Assembly (NCBI RefSeq): GCF_019966545.1
Contig: NZ_JAIMIC010000017.1
Location: forward strand, 1-57,236
Source of the DNA: Heliomarina baculiformis
GTDB lineage: Bacteria; Pseudomonadota; Alphaproteobacteria; Rhodobacterales; Rhodobacteraceae
Direction of reading: 5' to 3'
Length of the DNA: 57,236 nucleotides
Shown in pieces: positions 54,589 to 57,236 of the stretch. The position numbers were made by a program, and so were the translations under genes. Each line of letters opens with the position of its first letter. The stretch's first letter is position 1. The notes beneath the pieces were generated by a model that ran no database searches, was not told the origin of the DNA, and saw only the letters and a list, made by a program, of their open reading frames with translations.

Positions 54589-55487
54589 CCGGCATCGACG
54601 CGGTCGTTCTGAATTTCAGCCCGGCCACGCTCCACCTTCTGAACGCGGTTCTGGCGATCGTGATGTTTTCCATCGCGATCGACCTGAAGCCTTCGGATTT
54701 CGCGGCGCTGCGGCTGAACCCGAAACCCCTGCTGGCGGGGCTGGGCGCGCAATTCGTAGTGCTGCCGGTGCTGACCTTCGCGCTGGTCTGGGCGCTAGAG
54801 CCGCAGCCCTCGATCGCGCTCGGGCTGATCCTTGTCGCGGCCTGCCCCGGGGGAAATATCTCGAATTTCATCACCCATCGCGCGGGCGGTAACACGGCAC
54901 TTTCCGTGTCGATGACGGCGGTGGCGACCGTAGCGGCGGTCTTTCTGACACCGGTCAATATCGCCTTCTGGGGCGGGCTCTACCCTCCCACCCGGGAAAT
55001 CCTGCGCGAAACCCATGTCGATCCGGTCATGGTGGCGGTGACCGTCGGGTTGATGCTTTTGCTGCCGCTGGTGGCGGGGGTGACGCTGAACCTGCGCCAC
55101 CCCGGGATCACCCGGCGTATCCGTCGGCCGCTGCAATGGGTATCGATGGCGATTTTCGTCGCGTTCATCCTGCTCGCGCTGGCCGCGAACTGGGGCTATT
55201 TCCTAAGCTTCGCGGGCACCATTCTCGGGCTTGTCGTGCTGCATAACGCGCTGGCCTTCTCCGGCGGCTGGAGCGTGGCATGGCTTGCCCGGCTCTCGGC
55301 CTATGACCGGCGCGCCGTCACCATCGAGACGGGCATCCAGAATTCCGGGCTTGGGCTGGTGCTGATCTTTGCCTTTTTCGGCGGCTTGGGCGGCACCGCC
55401 ATCGTCGCGGCCTTCTGGGGGATCTGGCACGCGATTTCAGGGGCGGCGATGGCCTATGTCATGTCACGAACGGAGGCTGCAAGATGA
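54585..55487 (+). CDS. BASS-family (bile acid:sodium symporter) transporter
   Basis: The 300-residue protein has about nine to ten membrane helices and the family motifs ACPGGNISNFITHRAGGN and ETGIQNSGLGLVL, around the sodium and substrate sites. BASS carriers import organic anions such as bile acids, pantoate or keto acids using sodium. Its ATG overlaps the monooxygenase stop. Transported substrate is unknown but is probably the compound processed by the operon. Confidence 0.92.
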   Translation: MTGIDAVVLNFSPATLHLLNAVLAIVMFSIAIDLKPSDFAALRLNPKPLLAGLGAQFVVLPVLTFALVWALEPQPSIALGLILVAACPGGNISNFITHRAGGNTALSVSMTAVATVAAVFLTPVNIAFWGGLYPPTREILRETHVDPVMVAVTVGLMLLLPLVAGVTLNLRHPGITRRIRRPLQWVSMAIFVAFILLALAANWGYFLSFAGTILGLVVLHNALAFSGGWSVAWLARLSAYDRRAVTIETGIQNSGLGLVLIFAFFGGLGGTAIVAAFWGIWHAISGAAMAYVMSRTEAAR

Positions 55488-56425
55488 GCCGGATCCTGAT
55501 TACAGGCGCAAGCGGCATGATCGGCCGGGCCCTGGTCGCCGACCTCGCCGCAGACGGCGCACATGAGGTCATCGCCACCGATCTGGCGCCCGCTGACGAT
55601 CTGCCCGCCGGGGTCGCCTTTTATCGCCTCGACGTGACGGGAGAAGACCCGGCACGGGTTCTGGCCGAGACCCGCCCCGAGGTGGTCGTGCACTTGGCCT
55701 CGATCGTGACGCCCGCCCCCGGCATGGGGCGCGATCTGGCCTATCGCGTCGATGTGCTGGGCAGCCGCAATATCCTGCGCGCGGCACAGGACACCGGCGT
55801 GCGGCGGCTTGTCGTCACCTCCTCGGGCGCGGCCTATGGCTATCACGCGGACAATCCCATTCCCCTGCGCGAAAGCGACCCGCTGCGCGGCAATCCGGAG
55901 TTTCCCTATGCCGATCACAAGCGCCAGGTCGAGGAGATGATGGCAGAGGCCCGCCTCAGCCATCCGGCCCTCGAACAGGTGATCCTGCGCGTCGGCACGG
56001 TGCTGGGACGCGGGACAGACAACCAGATCACCGCGCTGTTCCGCAAAAAGCGCCTTCTGGCGGTTACGGGCAGCGACAGCCCCTTTGTCTTCATCTGGAC
56101 CAGGGATCTGGCGCGCATCCTGATCCGGGCGGCCACCGACGGTCCGGCCGGGATCTATAACGTGGCGGGCGACGGCGCGCTGAGTATTCCCGATCTGGCG
56201 GCCCGTCTCGGCAGGCCGGTGTTGCGCCTGCCGGCATGGCTGTTGCAGGGCGCGCTGGCCGTAGCACATCCCCTGCAGCTGAGCCGCTACGGACCCGAGC
56301 AGGTGCGTTTCCTGCAATACCGCCCGGTGCTCGACAACAGCGCGCTCAAAAGCGATTTCGGCTATATCCCCGAGAAGACCAGCGCCGAGGTCTTCGAGTT
56401 CTGGCGCAGCGAAGCACAGTCATGA
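55484..56425 (+). CDS. NAD-dependent epimerase/dehydratase family protein
   Basis: The 313-residue extended SDR has LITGASGMIGRALVADL at the N-terminus, VTSSGAAYGYHADNP and catalytic YADHK (YxxxK). Members act on nucleotide sugars but also on steroids and phenolics. In this operon, next to a monooxygenase and transporter, a non-sugar substrate such as a 3-beta-hydroxysteroid or similar alcohol is plausible but only inferred. Overlaps its neighbours by four bases on each side. Confidence 0.88.
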   Translation: MSRILITGASGMIGRALVADLAADGAHEVIATDLAPADDLPAGVAFYRLDVTGEDPARVLAETRPEVVVHLASIVTPAPGMGRDLAYRVDVLGSRNILRAAQDTGVRRLVVTSSGAAYGYHADNPIPLRESDPLRGNPEFPYADHKRQVEEMMAEARLSHPALEQVILRVGTVLGRGTDNQITALFRKKRLLAVTGSDSPFVFIWTRDLARILIRAATDGPAGIYNVAGDGALSIPDLAARLGRPVLRLPAWLLQGALAVAHPLQLSRYGPEQVRFLQYRPVLDNSALKSDFGYIPEKTSAEVFEFWRSEAQS

Positions 56426-57204
56426 GCGGCGCAAGCGAAACCACCCCGGTCGCCGTGATCTCGGGCGGCGGCGGCGGGCTGGGCCAGGCGCTGGCAGCCG
56501 CGCTCCGCGCAAAGGGATGGGCGCTGCACCTGATCGACCGGCGTTTCGAGGGGATGGAAGAACAAGCGGATATGCAAATCCATCAATGCGACCTGACCGA
56601 TCCCTCCGCGCGCGAGACCTGTTTCGCGCAGGTTCTGAAAAGCGCACCCCGGATTGATCTCGTCATCTACAATGCGGGTATTACCCAGATCGGACCGGTC
56701 GAGACACTGAGCGAAGCAACCCATCGTCACGTCTTCGAGGTGAATTACTTCGCCGCCTGCGCGATGGCGCAGGCCTTCCAGCCCGCGCTGCGGCAAAGCC
56801 GGGGCACGCATCTTGCGATTTCATCGGTCGCAGGCTTTGCGCCACTCTACCGCCGCGCGGCCTATGCAGGGTCAAAACACGCGATGGAAGGCTTCTTCAA
56901 ATGCCTGCGCGCCGAGGAAGAACAATACGGTGTGTCGGTACAAATCGCGGCCCCCTCCTTCGTCGCCACCAACCCCGGTCGTGACGAAGCCACTGCCGAC
57001 GGCATCGCGCGCCCGGGTTCGGCCACCGACGGGGTCGACTACATGTCACCCGACGCGGCCGCCGCCCAAATCATGCGTGGCCTGGGCCGCGGGCGCACGA
57101 CGATTCCGGTCGGGCGGGTTGCGTGGCTGGCATGGAAGCTCAACCGCGCGGCCCCGGGACTGATGCACCGCATGATGATGCGCAGTATCGCGCGGTCGGA
57201 CTGA
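56422..57204 (+). CDS. Short-chain dehydrogenase/reductase
   Basis: The 260-residue classical SDR has VISGGGGGLGQAL at the N-terminus, NAG in VIYNAGITQ, the Ser of ISSVAG and the YAGSK catalytic pair. It oxidises or reduces a carbonyl/alcohol. The ATG at 56422 overlaps the epimerase stop (ATGA). It is the last gene of the TetR-controlled operon and its 3' end is duplicated at bases 1-45 because the contig is circular. Palindrome copy A follows as a likely terminator. Confidence 0.92.
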   Translation: MSGASETTPVAVISGGGGGLGQALAAALRAKGWALHLIDRRFEGMEEQADMQIHQCDLTDPSARETCFAQVLKSAPRIDLVIYNAGITQIGPVETLSEATHRHVFEVNYFAACAMAQAFQPALRQSRGTHLAISSVAGFAPLYRRAAYAGSKHAMEGFFKCLRAEEEQYGVSVQIAAPSFVATNPGRDEATADGIARPGSATDGVDYMSPDAAAAQIMRGLGRGRTTIPVGRVAWLAWKLNRAAPGLMHRMMMRSIARSD

Positions 57205-57236
57205 GCCGGAGCTGCGGTGTCAAGAAGAGGGGGCGC
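57160..57236. repeat. Terminal overlap (copy 2) marking a circular replicon
   Basis: These 77 bases are identical to bases 1-77. See the entry at the window start: together they show the sequence closes on itself. Confidence 0.95.

Overview
The window is almost certainly one complete circular plasmid. Bases 57160-57236 repeat bases 1-77 exactly, which is how a circular contig looks when an assembler prints its k-mer overlap twice, so the replicon should be 57,159 bp. The coding is dense and GC-rich. The replication protein belongs to the RepA (PF10134) class, and this is combined with an rmlCBDA rhamnose operon, exopolysaccharide export genes and an RTX protein. Together these point to a marine alphaproteobacterium of the Rhodobacteraceae (Roseobacter group), and to the 'biofilm plasmids' with a rhamnose operon known from roseobacters. 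I see no relaxase, type IV secretion system, transposase, CRISPR array, rRNA or tRNA. Layout: 242-3770 holds a phage-tail-like DUF2793/Peptidase_G2 protein and, divergently, an RTX protein. 4204-11263 (minus strand) is a surface-polysaccharide block: a YjbE-like small secreted protein, YjbF, YjbH, a WbpM/FlaA1-type dehydratase, a priming sugar-phosphate transferase and an epimerase. An outer-membrane export lipoprotein (11368-12483) faces it. 12532-15858 is the translationally coupled rmlCBDA operon making dTDP-L-rhamnose. 16135-20037 is the replication and partition backbone: repA, three iterons with a DnaA box, parA, parB and a palindromic parS candidate. 20078-36008 is a second polysaccharide block: UDP-glucuronate epimerase, an ABC exporter (KpsM/E/T-like), UDP-galactopyranose mutase, galactofuranosyltransferase-like and other glycosyltransferases, two sulfotransferase-like proteins, an FkbM methyltransferase, a DUF115 protein and an A/T-rich hydrolase-TPR gene. 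36005-46410 (minus strand) is a ten-gene, tightly packed operon that looks like a pathway for an unusual cytidylyl-activated sugar plus transfer and modification enzymes; its last gene, a sulfotransferase, is frameshifted. 46712-52327 holds a hydratase-like gene and the GDP-mannose/GDP-L-fucose genes (gmd, fcl, manC), interrupted by an orphan phage terminase small subunit. 52492-57204 is a TetR-controlled four-gene operon (flavin monooxygenase, BASS transporter, epimerase, SDR) unrelated to polysaccharides and bounded on both sides by near-identical palindromic repeats. The genes together supply rhamnose, fucose, galactofuranose, uronic acid and possibly a new CMP-sugar, assemble them, decorate them with sulfate, methyl and perhaps acyl groups, and export the polymer through an OPX/ABC route. 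Parts that look absent and must be chromosomal if needed: phosphomannomutase, Wzx/Wzy, KpsC/S and a type I secretion system for the RTX protein. The best candidates for something undescribed are the cytidylyl-sugar operon with its GlfT-like/DUF115 fusion protein, and the repeat-bounded FMO-BASS module.
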